A program made the position numbers and the translations under genes. Positions 15,808-24,663 of a stretch of DNA of 64,000 nucleotides are shown here, piece by piece. Source of the DNA: Vibrio hangzhouensis (lineage in GTDB: Bacteria; Pseudomonadota; Gammaproteobacteria; Enterobacterales; Vibrionaceae); assembly GCF_900107935.1 (NCBI RefSeq), contig NZ_FNVG01000002.1:124001-188000 (forward strand). Direction: 5' to 3'. Within the stretch, counting starts at the first letter, position 1. Each line of letters begins with the position of its first letter. The notes below the pieces were generated by a model. It had not been told where the DNA came from, made no database searches, and worked only from the letters and a program-made list of their open reading frames with translations.

Positions 15808-16716
15808 ATGGATAAGCTAATAGTGGCTTCAAAGTTTGCGTTTTCACTGGCTTTAGTGATACTCGCCTTCTCGATTTACAGTTTTACTCAGGAAGCTAAG
15901 CAGCTTAGGCAGGAGCTGCCCTCTCTGTTAGCACAAATTGATACCACCGCTCAACGCATTACGCCGGTGATTGAGGAAATTAAACACATCCAGACCATCG
16001 TGCCTGAGATCTTGGATCACAGTAAGGAATATCAGCGTCTGGTTCCAGAAATATTGAGACGTGTTGACGATATCAATCAGCAAATACCTTTAATCACTGA
16101 GGAAGTTGCGCAAGTACGCACCGCCATTCCCCCTATACTCACTGAAACACAAAATTGGCACCAATCCCTCCCCGACATACTTAAAGAGATCGACAACACC
16201 AACAAAACCGTGAAGCAGACTAACCAGCGCATCGCCGATATCAACAATCAAATCCCGATGATCCTTGCGGAAAGCGCCGCGCTGCGCAAAGAAGTACCTG
16301 AAATCATCGCTCAGGCAGATGATCTCGTTGACAAAGCAGAGCAAGCCGGCCGAGAAGCCAGTAAAGGCGCGGTGTCTGGTGTGATTGGTGGTATTCTCAG
16401 CTCACCTTTCCAGTTGGTCGACAAATTGACTGAGGTGTCTGCCGATGCGTTTGGTCTCAAAGAAGACGCCAGCTATACGCAACGTGATAAAGAGCTTCAC
16501 AAAAAAGCGGTCGAAAAGCTACTCAAAAAACCAGATTCTGGTCAGTTTGAATCCTGGTCTAACCCCTCTTCTAAAAACTCGGGTACCGTCTCCATTCAGT
16601 CTGTGACTGACTCTGCCAATTCACGATGTTTTTCTATCCTGAGTCGACTCAACATCGCGACCGGACCGGATAAGGGAACACACAGCGTAACGACCGAGAA
16701 GTGCGTAAAAAACTAG
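15808..16716 (+). CDS. Membrane-anchored coiled-coil protein with 14-residue proline periodicity
   Basis: This 302-residue protein belongs to no family I recognise. Residues 5-27 are one transmembrane segment. From about 30 to 180 the chain is a long amphipathic helix or coiled coil in which the motif [hydrophobic]-P-x-[IL]-[ILT] recurs. Prolines are at 38, 53, 66, 80, 94, 108, 122, 150 and 164, a 14-residue (two-heptad) period with one missed beat. A glycine-rich segment (AVSGVIGGILSSPFQLVDKL, about 190-209) and a charged tail with two cysteines follow. It probably sits in the inner membrane with its rod in the periplasm. The GNAT gene starts 12 bp later. Confidence 0.75.
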   Translation: MDKLIVASKFAFSLALVILAFSIYSFTQEAKQLRQELPSLLAQIDTTAQRITPVIEEIKHIQTIVPEILDHSKEYQRLVPEILRRVDDINQQIPLITEEVAQVRTAIPPILTETQNWHQSLPDILKEIDNTNKTVKQTNQRIADINNQIPMILAESAALRKEVPEIIAQADDLVDKAEQAGREASKGAVSGVIGGILSSPFQLVDKLTEVSADAFGLKEDASYTQRDKELHKKAVEKLLKKPDSGQFESWSNPSSKNSGTVSIQSVTDSANSRCFSILSRLNIATGPDKGTHSVTTEKCVKN

Positions 16717-16728
16717 GAACAGAAATTA

Positions 16729-17253
16729 ATGAAAGTTGAGTATATTTTAGACAACGATGTCGACAAAAGGCTGGACAAACAGCTGAGAAGCCTGCTAAGC
16801 CTCTGCTTCGCTAAACCAAGTGATAAACGCTTCAAAACACAACGCTATTACAATGAAATGCCACAGCATCGCTGGTTAGTACGTTCGAAAGATAAAACCG
16901 AAGTTATTGCTCACGTGGCAGTGCATGAGAAGAGCGTGACCTTTAAGGGGCAACAATTTCCTATTGCTGGTGTCGCAGAAGTGTGTGTCCACCCAGACCA
17001 TCGAGGCAATGGTCACGTAAAACATCTACTTGCTCAAGCGCATCAATGGATGATCTCACAGGGCTATCTATATTCGGTCCTTTTTGGTAAAGATGAAGTT
17101 TATGGTTCCAGTGGTTATCAGCGAGTAACCAATCTTTACCTGGTCAGCGAACAAGAACCCTATACAGCGACAGCGGTCTCCGCGATGGTGCTAGCCCTGA
17201 AGCAACAGCAATGGCCTGCATCTGATGTTGAACTAAAAGGACTGTCTTTTTAA
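16729..17253 (+). CDS. GNAT-family N-acetyltransferase
   Basis: The 174-residue protein has the acetyl-CoA-binding core VAEVCVHPDHRGNGHVKHLLAQAHQWM (motif A, R/Q-x-x-G-x-G/A) and the motif-B-like strand YLYSVLFGKDEVYGSSGYQRVTNLY. The substrate is not deducible; members acetylate small molecules, antibiotics or protein N-termini. It starts 12 bp after the coiled-coil gene and is probably expressed with it. Confidence 0.85.
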   Translation: MKVEYILDNDVDKRLDKQLRSLLSLCFAKPSDKRFKTQRYYNEMPQHRWLVRSKDKTEVIAHVAVHEKSVTFKGQQFPIAGVAEVCVHPDHRGNGHVKHLLAQAHQWMISQGYLYSVLFGKDEVYGSSGYQRVTNLYLVSEQEPYTATAVSAMVLALKQQQWPASDVELKGLSF

Positions 17254-17343
17254 AGAGACACGCTGTATGAGTGTGAATGTTTGATCGATTGGCTTTCAGG
17301 TGCGTATCCAATCATTGCGAATATGCAAAAAAGGATCGCTATC

Positions 17344-17839
17344 ATGAAACAGATAATTTCTCGTTCAATTGCATTCGTTGCAGCATGCTTACTCTCTCTC
17401 AGTGTTCGCTGACCACCATAAAATGGGAGAAAAGGATATTGTCGATGTCGCAGTTGACAACGGATCGTTTACTACACTGGTTGCTGCAATTCAGGCCGCT
17501 GGACTCGTAGACACTTTGAAAGGCGAAGGGCCATTCACAGTGTTTGCCCCCACGGATGATGCATTTGCCAAACTACCTGAAGGCACGCTTGAAAGTCTGC
17601 TCAAACCAGAGAACAAGGATCAACTTGTCGCCATCCTGACGTACCATGTGGTATCCGGCAAAGTCATGGCTGCCGATGTTATGGGGCTGGATAAAGCAAC
17701 GACGGTGCAGGGGCAAGACGTTATGATCAGTCAGCAGGACGGTAAAGTGATGGTAGATGGCGCCGCTGTCGTAGCGACGGATGTGATGGCGTCAAATGGC
17801 GTGATTCATGTTATCGACGCTGTCATTTTACCAAAATAG
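17344..17839 (+). pseudogene. Secreted fasciclin-domain protein, frame interrupted in a CT dinucleotide repeat
   Basis: The fasciclin (FAS1) domain is complete: [53 protein letters not shown] and [13 protein letters not shown]. Such domains act in adhesion or cell-surface assembly. The natural start, ATG 17344, encodes a typical signal peptide ([20 protein letters not shown]) but hits TGA two codons later, out of frame with the domain. Inside the signal peptide lies CTCTCTCTC (17392-17400). One additional CT restores a continuous 166-residue protein with a VFA|D signal cleavage site. The break is therefore a slipped-strand event, a phase-off state, or a sequencing error. No credible alternative start is seen in the domain frame. 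Confidence 0.75.
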
Positions 17840-17864
17840 AGGTGCGCGTTAGTTTCGCCGTATT

Positions 17865-17893
17865 AAAGGTCGTCTGACAGGGCGACCTTTGTT
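17865..17893. terminator. Terminator between the fasciclin gene and the DUF4136 lipoprotein gene
   Basis: AAAGGTCG / CGACCTTT form an 8-bp stem with a 10-nt loop, with TTTGTT following on the plus strand. It lies between convergent genes. Confidence 0.65.
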
Positions 17894-17908
17894 ATTGATG
17901 GTGCCCCA

Positions 17909-18481
17909 CTACTGCTTCACTGGCACAGTATTAAGCATCAAACTAATTATGCGCTGCATTTCTTCATGCTCTTGCGGATCGTCGACTCGCTGTTCTGTAG
18001 GCCCCTGTGCAAGTACCCGCCAACGGGGAAAATCACTATTAGGCGCAAAGGCCGCAACATAAATGGTTCCCTTTTCGCCTTTCTCTCCAGGAGCTGCAGC
18101 TACCTGAATACCGGTTGAAATCTGCGTAGACTTGAAAATTTCCTGATCGTTCATCTTCGACTCGGTAGCGATACCAAAGTCCATCAACATTGACGGTGAC
18201 TGTGACGCATCGATTTTAATGTAGCCCTTCTGAGCCATCTCATTGTCAATGAGGCTGCGGATCACTGCAAGATATCGGTCGCCATCCAATTCAGAAGAGA
18301 CTCTGGCAACAACAGGGCCTTTTTTCCAGGCGTACGTCGACACCGCCTGATTTGGGAGGAATGAGAAGTCTCCCGTAGTGGCAATCCCGTAGGAGTAATT
18401 CACCTTTGGCGCTGTTGTCGCCGTCGTACAACCAGTCAGAGACAATGTCATCGCCAGAGCGAACATTAGTGTTTTGATCAT
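17909..18481 (-). CDS. DUF4136-family lipoprotein
   Basis: The 190-residue precursor has a lipoprotein signal (MTLSLTGC, lipidated Cys at residue 18). The mature domain fits DUF4136: NYSYGIATTGDFSFLPNQAVSTYAW at the start, LAVIRSLIDNEMAQKGY (helix with the conserved 'I...i..eL..kGy' pattern) and MDFGIATESKM. These proteins are anchored in the outer or inner membrane; their function is not known. It is monocistronic, convergent with the fasciclin gene and upstream of the SYLF gene's end. Confidence 0.85.
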   Translation of the reverse strand: MIKTLMFALAMTLSLTGCTTATTAPKVNYSYGIATTGDFSFLPNQAVSTYAWKKGPVVARVSSELDGDRYLAVIRSLIDNEMAQKGYIKIDASQSPSMLMDFGIATESKMNDQEIFKSTQISTGIQVAAAPGEKGEKGTIYVAAFAPNSDFPRWRVLAQGPTEQRVDDPQEHEEMQRIISLMLNTVPVKQ

Positions 18482-18572
18482 AGCTTAACTCTCCGGTGCT
18501 CAAGATATTCCTAACATACTAATTCAGTCCACAGACATTGGACAGAAAAACAACACAAATCAATAAAGTAAG

Positions 18573-19277
18573 TTACTGATAAACAGCTCTGTACGCGATA
18601 CTGGCTAAACGGTGACGTAAGGTTTGTGCTGAGCCCTTATTGACATCGAATTGGGTCAGTAACAGCTCCGCATTGAAGTTCTCACCATAATAAGCTTGAT
18701 TGAGATCCTCATCCAAGCGTATCTGGAAGGTATCGATGCTTCCACCAAAATAAAGACCTCGATTTTCCGACACCATCATTGAGCTCACGCCACTGACGCC
18801 GCCGATCACCTTACCACTCACGCCTTTACCTATGGTTAGGTCTGCCGTACCCCCAACTTTGATAGGAGAATTCGCCATACTATCGAGCACATCGTCGGAC
18901 AAGATCACGCCTACCCCACCGATGCTTTGAGCGCCAGCCAGCAAACCAAACATGAAGCTGTTAAACTCGACAAAAACAGGCTCACTCCAGTCATGGTCAT
19001 TTCGTGTCAGCAATATGCCGTTACCCCATTGAGCCCCCAGCAAAAAACCAGCTTGTCCTCCTGACGGGAAAATCACAATTGCCTTGGCAACACCTGTTAG
19101 CCGTTTAACCGAATCCCAGTGCTGAGTGGAATCAAACTGATCAATTTTCTCGGCCGACAATTGGACAATACGCTCAGCTTGAAGGTATTTGGATGAAGGT
19201 GCTGCTAACGTGCTTGCACTAATCAGAACAGGCAACAACAAGAGCAATCGGAAAAGAGTACGAATGGTCAACCGCAT
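18573..19277 (-). CDS. SYLF-domain (YSC84-like) lipid-binding secreted protein
   Basis: The product is 234 residues with the start set at ATG 19277, which gives a clean signal peptide (TLFRLLLLLPVLISASTLAA). Upstream codons in frame look noncoding. The body matches the SYLF/Ysc84 family: LTGVAKAIVIFPSGGQAGFLLGAQWGNGILL, WSEPVFVEFNSFMFGLLAGAQSIGG, VILSDDVLDSM and GVSGKVIGGVSGVSSMMVSENRGLYFGGSI. Members bind phosphoinositides or other lipids in eukaryotes; bacterial ones are periplasmic or outer-membrane proteins of unknown role. Confidence 0.85.
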   Translation of the reverse strand: MRLTIRTLFRLLLLLPVLISASTLAAPSSKYLQAERIVQLSAEKIDQFDSTQHWDSVKRLTGVAKAIVIFPSGGQAGFLLGAQWGNGILLTRNDHDWSEPVFVEFNSFMFGLLAGAQSIGGVGVILSDDVLDSMANSPIKVGGTADLTIGKGVSGKVIGGVSGVSSMMVSENRGLYFGGSIDTFQIRLDEDLNQAYYGENFNAELLLTQFDVNKGSAQTLRHRLASIAYRAVYQ

Positions 19278-19380
19278 GGTTTTCAAACCCAAAATTAAAG
19301 AGTGGGATAAAAGAATAGCAAAAAAAAGTGACTCATATTGAGTCACCTATTGATTTTACAGATGGAAAGTAGTCGCTTCG

Positions 19381-19962
19381 CTATTTCTTAGCGACACCCA
19401 TAAGGACTTTCTGTTTACCCTTACCGGCATCTATCTCAAATGGCACTGAAATTTCTACCTTAGAAAAGCCCGCATTGAGCAGTGTCTCTTCCGCTCTTTT
19501 CGGCGTCATTCCAAATCCCTGATCATCAGAGTCAACGGCCCAATCCCAGTGGATGAATAGACCGTACTCATCAAGCAAGGTGTATATAATGTTGACGGTC
19601 TCTTGAAGGTTATCAATGAATCCGCAAACCGATGAAGCTACGACAAGATCAAATTGATTGCGAAACGCCGGATGCTGAGCGACCAATCCACGAGTGAGAT
19701 AATCAACAACTGGCTCAACATTCTCAAGCCCTTTCTTATCTAACTCTTCAATCATGGCTTCGGAGCCATCTAAGGCAACGATTTCTTTTGTCGACGGGGA
19801 CATTAGTTGGCTAAGTAAACCGGTACCACAGCCAAGATCTAACACCAATTTACGTTTTAACGAGGTTAGCTCGGTAAGTTGCTCGAAACTAGCCTGAGCA
19901 AATTCTGCCGTGGCTTCATTATTTTCCCATGTCGCAGCGTACTCATCCCACTCGTTAGACAT
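19381..19962 (-). CDS. Class I SAM-dependent methyltransferase
   Basis: The 193-residue protein has the Rossmann-type SAM site: LVLDLGCGTGLLSQL (motif I), IVALDGSEAMIEEL (acidic residue binding the ribose), FDLVVASSVCGFI (motif IV) and DEYGLFIHWDWAVD. The substrate is unknown. It is divergent from a LysR regulator and shares a 176-bp promoter region rich in repeats of the word AACACTAGG. It is therefore a likely LysR target, which is an inference from layout. Confidence 0.85.
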   Translation of the reverse strand: MSNEWDEYAATWENNEATAEFAQASFEQLTELTSLKRKLVLDLGCGTGLLSQLMSPSTKEIVALDGSEAMIEELDKKGLENVEPVVDYLTRGLVAQHPAFRNQFDLVVASSVCGFIDNLQETVNIIYTLLDEYGLFIHWDWAVDSDDQGFGMTPKRAEETLLNAGFSKVEISVPFEIDAGKGKQKVLMGVAKK

Positions 19963-19982
19963 AGTTCACTCCATTTTTTCCA

Positions 19983-20070
19983 TTAGTGCTGGTTACAGCG
20001 TTAACACTAAGTTTTAATCCTTGAACACTAGGCATAGATTAAACCAGATTACCAATCAATTCCTAGTGTT
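19983..20070. promoter_or_regulatory. LysR-type operator array between the methyltransferase and lysR genes
   Basis: Repeated words are TTAGTG (19983), AACACTAAG (20003-20011), AACACTAGG (20024-20032) and CCTAGTGTT (20062-20070). The two direct copies are 21 bp apart, two helical turns. The last two copies form a perfect 9-bp inverted repeat. This fits cooperative tetramer binding by a LysR-type regulator. Confidence 0.55.
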
Positions 20071-20138
20071 ATCTTCGTATTCTTTGGCACCCATGCTATG
20101 ATTTTTGTTCTTAGTTCCTTGAAGTGTGTTAAACAATC

Positions 20139-21023
20139 ATGTCGATCAATCTTTCTCAAATTGAAGCATTCTGCGCCATTGTAGACTCAGGCTCAGTCTC
20201 AGAGGCTGCTCGAGTACTGGATTGCAATCGTACCAAGCTTAGTATGGCCATCAAGGCACTTGAGAAAGATCTCAACACCGAGCTGTTTGTCCGCACCGGT
20301 AACAATGTCTCTTTGTCAGAAACCGGGAAGGCCATTTACAAAGATTGTGAAAACCTGCTGGTCACCTCAGCCCGTATACGCCAGACCTGCGCCCAGGTTT
20401 CTGGTGATTTTGCCACCGAGTTGTACATTGCACACGACGACTCCCTGCCTGATACCTTATGGCGTGATCTGTCAATCCAGCTTAACCAACAATTTCCAGC
20501 CATCACTTTGAACATGCTATTGGCTTCGTCCGGTGATCTGGCGGATATCGTAGAAAAGAAACAGGTCGATTTTGCGTTTGGTGTCGACTTTGAGCGGGTG
20601 GACGACCCACGACTTACCTATCAGCCACTGGGTAAAATACGTATGATGTCGGTTTGTCGCTCTGACCACAAACTATCGAAACTACCTAGAGTCTCTGATG
20701 AAGTGCTGAGGGAAGCAATGCAAGTCTCACTCGCTTATCTCAATCTTCGCGATAACCCTGAGCTACAACCGTTTTCACTCAAATACATTGGATTTTCCAG
20801 TTTTGAGTTCATGTTAAAAACCATTCTATCAGAAGGCGCTTGGGGGGTATTACCTGAGCCGCTGATTCGTCATTATTTAAGAGCTCAAGAGCTCGCGGTT
20901 ATCAAGCATACCTATGGCTTAACTCAGGAAGACTACTGTATGTTTACCTCTGCAGGTATGTCGGAGCACCCCGCCATGACCTGGCTTGCCGATCGCATTA
21001 GTGACTATCTCTTCGACTTCTAG
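20139..21023 (+). CDS. LysR-family transcriptional regulator
   Basis: The 294-residue regulator has an N-terminal winged helix-turn-helix (LSQIEAFCAIVDSGSVSEAARVLDCNRTKLSMAIKALEKDLNTELF) and a LysR substrate-binding domain (ELYIAHDDSLPDTLWRDL onward). The recognition helix has CNRTKLSMA in place of the usual 'SQPALSRQI'-type sequence. Effector unknown. It probably regulates itself and the divergent methyltransferase. Confidence 0.9.
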   Translation: MSINLSQIEAFCAIVDSGSVSEAARVLDCNRTKLSMAIKALEKDLNTELFVRTGNNVSLSETGKAIYKDCENLLVTSARIRQTCAQVSGDFATELYIAHDDSLPDTLWRDLSIQLNQQFPAITLNMLLASSGDLADIVEKKQVDFAFGVDFERVDDPRLTYQPLGKIRMMSVCRSDHKLSKLPRVSDEVLREAMQVSLAYLNLRDNPELQPFSLKYIGFSSFEFMLKTILSEGAWGVLPEPLIRHYLRAQELAVIKHTYGLTQEDYCMFTSAGMSEHPAMTWLADRISDYLFDF

Positions 21024-21200
21024 TGTATGACCATCAGTCAGCGTCAGAATTAATGACAGCAAAATATCGGTGTAACCATCTGTTTTCAAACAACTATACC
21101 TAAAAACTTGATCAACAAACTTCACTTCATGGCAACTTTTGTTTGAAAGGTAACCAGCCGATCGCGACAATGGATACATATTCTACAGAAGGTAAATCGT

Positions 21201-21881
21201 ATGTGTCCCAACCATTCACACAATGAGTCAACAACACTAAAAGTCTCAGCAGTTATTGCGACAGGCTTCGCTGTGGCAGGACTCGCCGTCGGCGTGATTA
21301 TGGGCTCACTAGTCATTGCTTTCGATGGTATTTATTCGCTGGTCAGCCTGCTGTTAACTTTATTGTCACTGGCCGCTGCAAGCCAACTCAAACGTAGTGA
21401 TAGCTGGTTGACTAAATATGGAAGAGAGAATGTTGAAGCGGGTGTTATTGCGATTAAAGCTTCGGTCATTCTGCTGATTGTCTCGATGTCGTTGTACTCA
21501 GCTGTCGGTGCGATGTTTACTGGCGGTCGCCCTGTCGATACTTCAATCGCCACTGTGTTTGGTGCATTTAACGTTCTCGGCTGCTCTTATGCCTGGTGGT
21601 ATGTAGCAAAGAAAAACAACACCATGAATTCAAATCTTATCGACGCAGAAACAAAACAGTGGCAAATGGACACCATGTTGAGTGTTGCTGTCATGACTGG
21701 CTTCATCGCTGCGTGGGTATTAGAGCAGTCACCACTCTCAGCCTATAGTGTTTACGCCGATCCTATGATGATGATATTGATGTCGGCGTATTTCATTAAA
21801 GTACCGGCGGTCATGTTAAGGGAAGCCTGCACTCAACTAATGAGTGAACAAGGAGACCGAGTTTCAACATCCAACGCCTGA
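21201..21881 (+). CDS. Short cation diffusion facilitator (CDF)-type transporter
   Basis: The 226-residue membrane protein has about six helices and CDF features: an N-terminal His-containing segment (CPNHSHNES), FDGIYSLVSLLLTLLSL in helix 2, and DAETKQWQMDTMLSVAVMTGF, which corresponds to the helix-5 region. In place of the DxxxD pair of zinc transporters helix 2 has DGIYS, so the metal site may be altered. The cytoplasmic C-terminal domain of typical CDFs is missing. Likely a metal/H+ antiporter of unknown specificity. A terminator lies just past the stop, inside the 3' end of the convergent yddG-type gene. Confidence 0.78.
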   Translation: MCPNHSHNESTTLKVSAVIATGFAVAGLAVGVIMGSLVIAFDGIYSLVSLLLTLLSLAAASQLKRSDSWLTKYGRENVEAGVIAIKASVILLIVSMSLYSAVGAMFTGGRPVDTSIATVFGAFNVLGCSYAWWYVAKKNNTMNSNLIDAETKQWQMDTMLSVAVMTGFIAAWVLEQSPLSAYSVYADPMMMILMSAYFIKVPAVMLREACTQLMSEQGDRVSTSNA

Positions 21882-21886
21882 CCCGC

Positions 21887-22816
21887 TCATGAATGACTGG
21901 AAGAAGCCTGAACATGTTGCTGTTCAGGCTTTTCTTTTGTTGCCCAATAGCAGACCAACGATCCTAGTGTCACCAGACTCACTCCTTGCCAGAAAGAAGC
22001 ACCCAGCGCCACGGATAGATAAAAAGAAGAAAACAGCGTAGAAAATACCGGAGTGAAGTAGGAAAACGTCGCAAGCAAAACCATGTTACCGCCGATAATG
22101 GCCTGATTCCAAAGCGCATAACCTGCTCCCATGACGATCCCAGACAGCAGTAGGGTGATGACTGAAGAAGGGTTAAATGTCATCCCACTCTCACCGCTCA
22201 TGAAGTACTGTACCCACAAGGTGGCTGCCGTTGCTGCAAAGAACAGTACGATCGCATTTTTGCCGTTACTCATTTTAGGTGTGATATTGCAATAAAATGC
22301 CCAAATGAACGCCGCAGAGAAGGCCATGAAGTAAGTAAGCGGATTGGTAGCAATATTATCGGTTAATAGCGATAGCGATATCCCAGCATCTCCTGAAATA
22401 CACCATGCGACGCCCACAAAGGCAACAAACACGCTCGGATATACCAGGATGTTCACTTTACGCTTACTGCTCACAACCGCCAATAAAACCGTCAGTGCCG
22501 GCCATAAGTAGTTAATGACCGCCATCTCCATTGCCTGATGCCTATCGTTCGCCATACCCAAAGCCAGAGCCAAAAATATCTCGTAGCTGACAAACAATCC
22601 CCCGCCTAACCACAAATATTTACGATTGAAGTCTGAGAACCTGGGCACGCCCATCACCATGGCCAACGCTAGCGTGCTCACGGTGTACATCATCGCCGCG
22701 CCACCAATTGGTCCAAACAGCTCAGCAATATTACGGGTAAGTGCCATCAGGGAGCTCCAAAGGAGTATTGCTGCCACACCAAACATGGTGTATTTGTTCT
22801 TGCCCAGACCGGCCAT
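21887..22816 (-). CDS. yddG: Aromatic amino acid exporter YddG-type (DMT superfamily)
   Basis: Start chosen at ATG 22816 because AGGAGAAGG lies right in front of it; in-frame codons up to 22894 are then noncoding. The product has 309 residues and ten predicted transmembrane helices. Its two DMT/EamA halves carry WSSLMALTRNIAELFGPIGGAAMMYT and GYALWNQAIIGGNMVLLATFSYFTPVFSTLFS, which match YddG closely. YddG exports aromatic amino acids across the inner membrane. Its last 50 bp contain the terminator of the convergent CDF gene. Confidence 0.88.
   Translation of the reverse strand: MAGLGKNKYTMFGVAAILLWSSLMALTRNIAELFGPIGGAAMMYTVSTLALAMVMGVPRFSDFNRKYLWLGGGLFVSYEIFLALALGMANDRHQAMEMAVINYLWPALTVLLAVVSSKRKVNILVYPSVFVAFVGVAWCISGDAGISLSLLTDNIATNPLTYFMAFSAAFIWAFYCNITPKMSNGKNAIVLFFAATAATLWVQYFMSGESGMTFNPSSVITLLLSGIVMGAGYALWNQAIIGGNMVLLATFSYFTPVFSTLFSSFYLSVALGASFWQGVSLVTLGSLVCYWATKEKPEQQHVQASSSHS
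21904..21934 (+). terminator. Terminator of the CDF gene, nested in the yddG 3' coding end
   Basis: AAGCCTGAACA / TGTTCAGGCTT form an 11-bp stem with loop TGTTGC, followed by a T-rich tract on the plus strand. It overlaps the last codons of the convergent gene. Confidence 0.85.
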
Positions 22817-23029
22817 ACCTTCTCCTAATATCAGACGATTTCGCGTTTCTGTCATTCGATATAAACAATGGCTATGCAACCCTTGTAGCTTCAATTAGTC
22901 TTATTCAATGTACATGCGCATAAAGCTGAAAAATATCAGTCAAATAGCTGAAGACACAGTGCATTTGAACAAGGAAGCCGCTACACTCGCATTGCATTTT
23001 GGAAACCAATTTACAGCAACACTTTAACT

Positions 23030-24562
23030 ATGCTCAGCTTTTTGTCCATAAGAAACTTACTATCGCTATTTCTTGTCATCGTACTCAGCGGGTGCGTCTC
23101 ATCAAGTATTGATCCATCACGTTTCGAAAAAACACCCTCTTTCACCATAATCAATGACAAACCTACACGTCTGGATGACTATTTCTCACGGGAAGTTGCC
23201 TCTCACTCCTTAATCGATGAGACCGGCTTCTATCCACTGGACAGAGGCCATGATGCTTTGCTTGCCAGACTGGCCATAATAGAAACAGCCCAAGCGAGCA
23301 TCGACGTCCAGTATTATATTTTCCGGGATGATGAAGCGGGTAACCTGCTGGCCTGGCGACTGTTTGAAGCAGCGGAACGTGGCGTACGCGTGAGATTGCT
23401 ACTCGATGATATGCAGAAATACGATGACAATGATCTGGTCCGCTTCAGCAGTCACCCGAATATCGAAGTTCGCATGTTTAATCCCCACCACCTGCGTTCG
23501 GCTCGAGGGATCGCGATGTTAAGCGATTTCGAGCGTCTCAATCACCGAATGCATAACAAATCACTCACTGTCGACGGTGTCGTTTCCATCATTGGTGGGC
23601 GAAATGTTGGCAACGAATATTACTCCATTGAGTCAAATGTCGAGTTTTCAGATCTCGACCTGTTAATGGTGGGCAAGTCGGTGCGGCAGGTCAATCGACA
23701 GTTTGATCTCTACTGGAACAGTGATTATAGCGTCCCCGTTGAGTGGCTGACCTCTAAGCGGCTTCAATATACAGACGCTGACGTGGAAGTCTGGGTCAAT
23801 GAACTGGGACTTGAAGAGAAGTTTTCTGGAGGGACTTACGACTTTTCGAAGCTCCCTTTGTACAGTGACCTTATTAATGGCACCATAGAACTCTACTGGG
23901 GTGTCGGCAATCTGCTTTATGACTTGCCCAACAAACCGGACAGCAAGCAAAGTACACTTATTGATAGCTTAGGAGCGGTTCTGGAGGAGGGAAAATCCTC
24001 ACTAGTGCTCATTTCCCCCTACTTTGTCCCTACCGAGTCAGGCACTAAAGAGCTTATTCAAGCGGTGAAAGACGGACGTGAAGTAATTATCATCACCAAT
24101 TCACTGGCCTCAAATGATGTTTTTGCCGTTCACGGTTGGTATGCCAAGTACCGAAAACAACTCGTTGAGGGTGGCGTCCAGCTCTGGGAAGTGAAATCCA
24201 ATGCCGAAATCAAAAAGAACTGGAGCTTAACCGGCAGCAGCCGTTCTAGTTTACATACCAAAGCTGTTGTCATTGACAAGAAAAAGCTCTTTGTCGGTTC
24301 AATGAACTGGGATCCACGCTCAGCACACCTTAACACGGAGATGGGGGTGGTAATTGAACAACACGAGTATGCTCAAAAGGTATACAGGGAAATCCTCAGG
24401 GAAATTCCGACCACCGCTTACGAAATTCAGGTCGTCGACGACGATGTCGTTTGGTTTGACCACACCACAGGAGACACTCTGACTTCGGAGCCTGACGCCA
24501 GTTTCTGGCGACGCATGGGCGCGTGGTTTAGCGGTGTTTTACCGATTGAGGAGCAGTTGTAA
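23030..24562 (+). CDS. Phospholipase D-superfamily lipoprotein (ClsC/YmdC-like cardiolipin synthase type)
   Basis: The 510-residue protein has a lipoprotein signal with lipobox LSGC (Cys22) and two HKD motifs: H175-x-K177...D182 (HNKSLTVD) and H409-x-K411...D416 (HTKAVVID). Each is followed by the usual G-G/S-x-N segment (IGGRNVGNEYY, VGSMNWDPRS). The layout fits periplasm-facing PLD proteins related to ClsC, which make cardiolipin from phosphatidylethanolamine and phosphatidylglycerol. Whether this one is a synthase or a phosphodiesterase cannot be settled by sequence alone. No ymdB-type partner gene is adjacent. Confidence 0.88.
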   Translation: MLSFLSIRNLLSLFLVIVLSGCVSSSIDPSRFEKTPSFTIINDKPTRLDDYFSREVASHSLIDETGFYPLDRGHDALLARLAIIETAQASIDVQYYIFRDDEAGNLLAWRLFEAAERGVRVRLLLDDMQKYDDNDLVRFSSHPNIEVRMFNPHHLRSARGIAMLSDFERLNHRMHNKSLTVDGVVSIIGGRNVGNEYYSIESNVEFSDLDLLMVGKSVRQVNRQFDLYWNSDYSVPVEWLTSKRLQYTDADVEVWVNELGLEEKFSGGTYDFSKLPLYSDLINGTIELYWGVGNLLYDLPNKPDSKQSTLIDSLGAVLEEGKSSLVLISPYFVPTESGTKELIQAVKDGREVIIITNSLASNDVFAVHGWYAKYRKQLVEGGVQLWEVKSNAEIKKNWSLTGSSRSSLHTKAVVIDKKKLFVGSMNWDPRSAHLNTEMGVVIEQHEYAQKVYREILREIPTTAYEIQVVDDDVVWFDHTTGDTLTSEPDASFWRRMGAWFSGVLPIEEQL

Positions 24563-24576
24563 GCCTGCCCTAGCAA

Positions 24577-24608
24577 AGCGCTCTAAGGTGACAATACTTC
24601 AGAGCGCT
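24577..24608. terminator. Possible terminator between the PLD and NIT-like genes
   Basis: AGCGCTCT / AGAGCGCT form an 8-bp stem with a 16-nt loop between convergent genes. No long T-run, so confidence is modest. Confidence 0.45.
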
Positions 24609-24663
24609 CCTAGCTAGATATATCAACCCTGTTCTTCACACCTAGACCCTCAAACCTAGCTAT

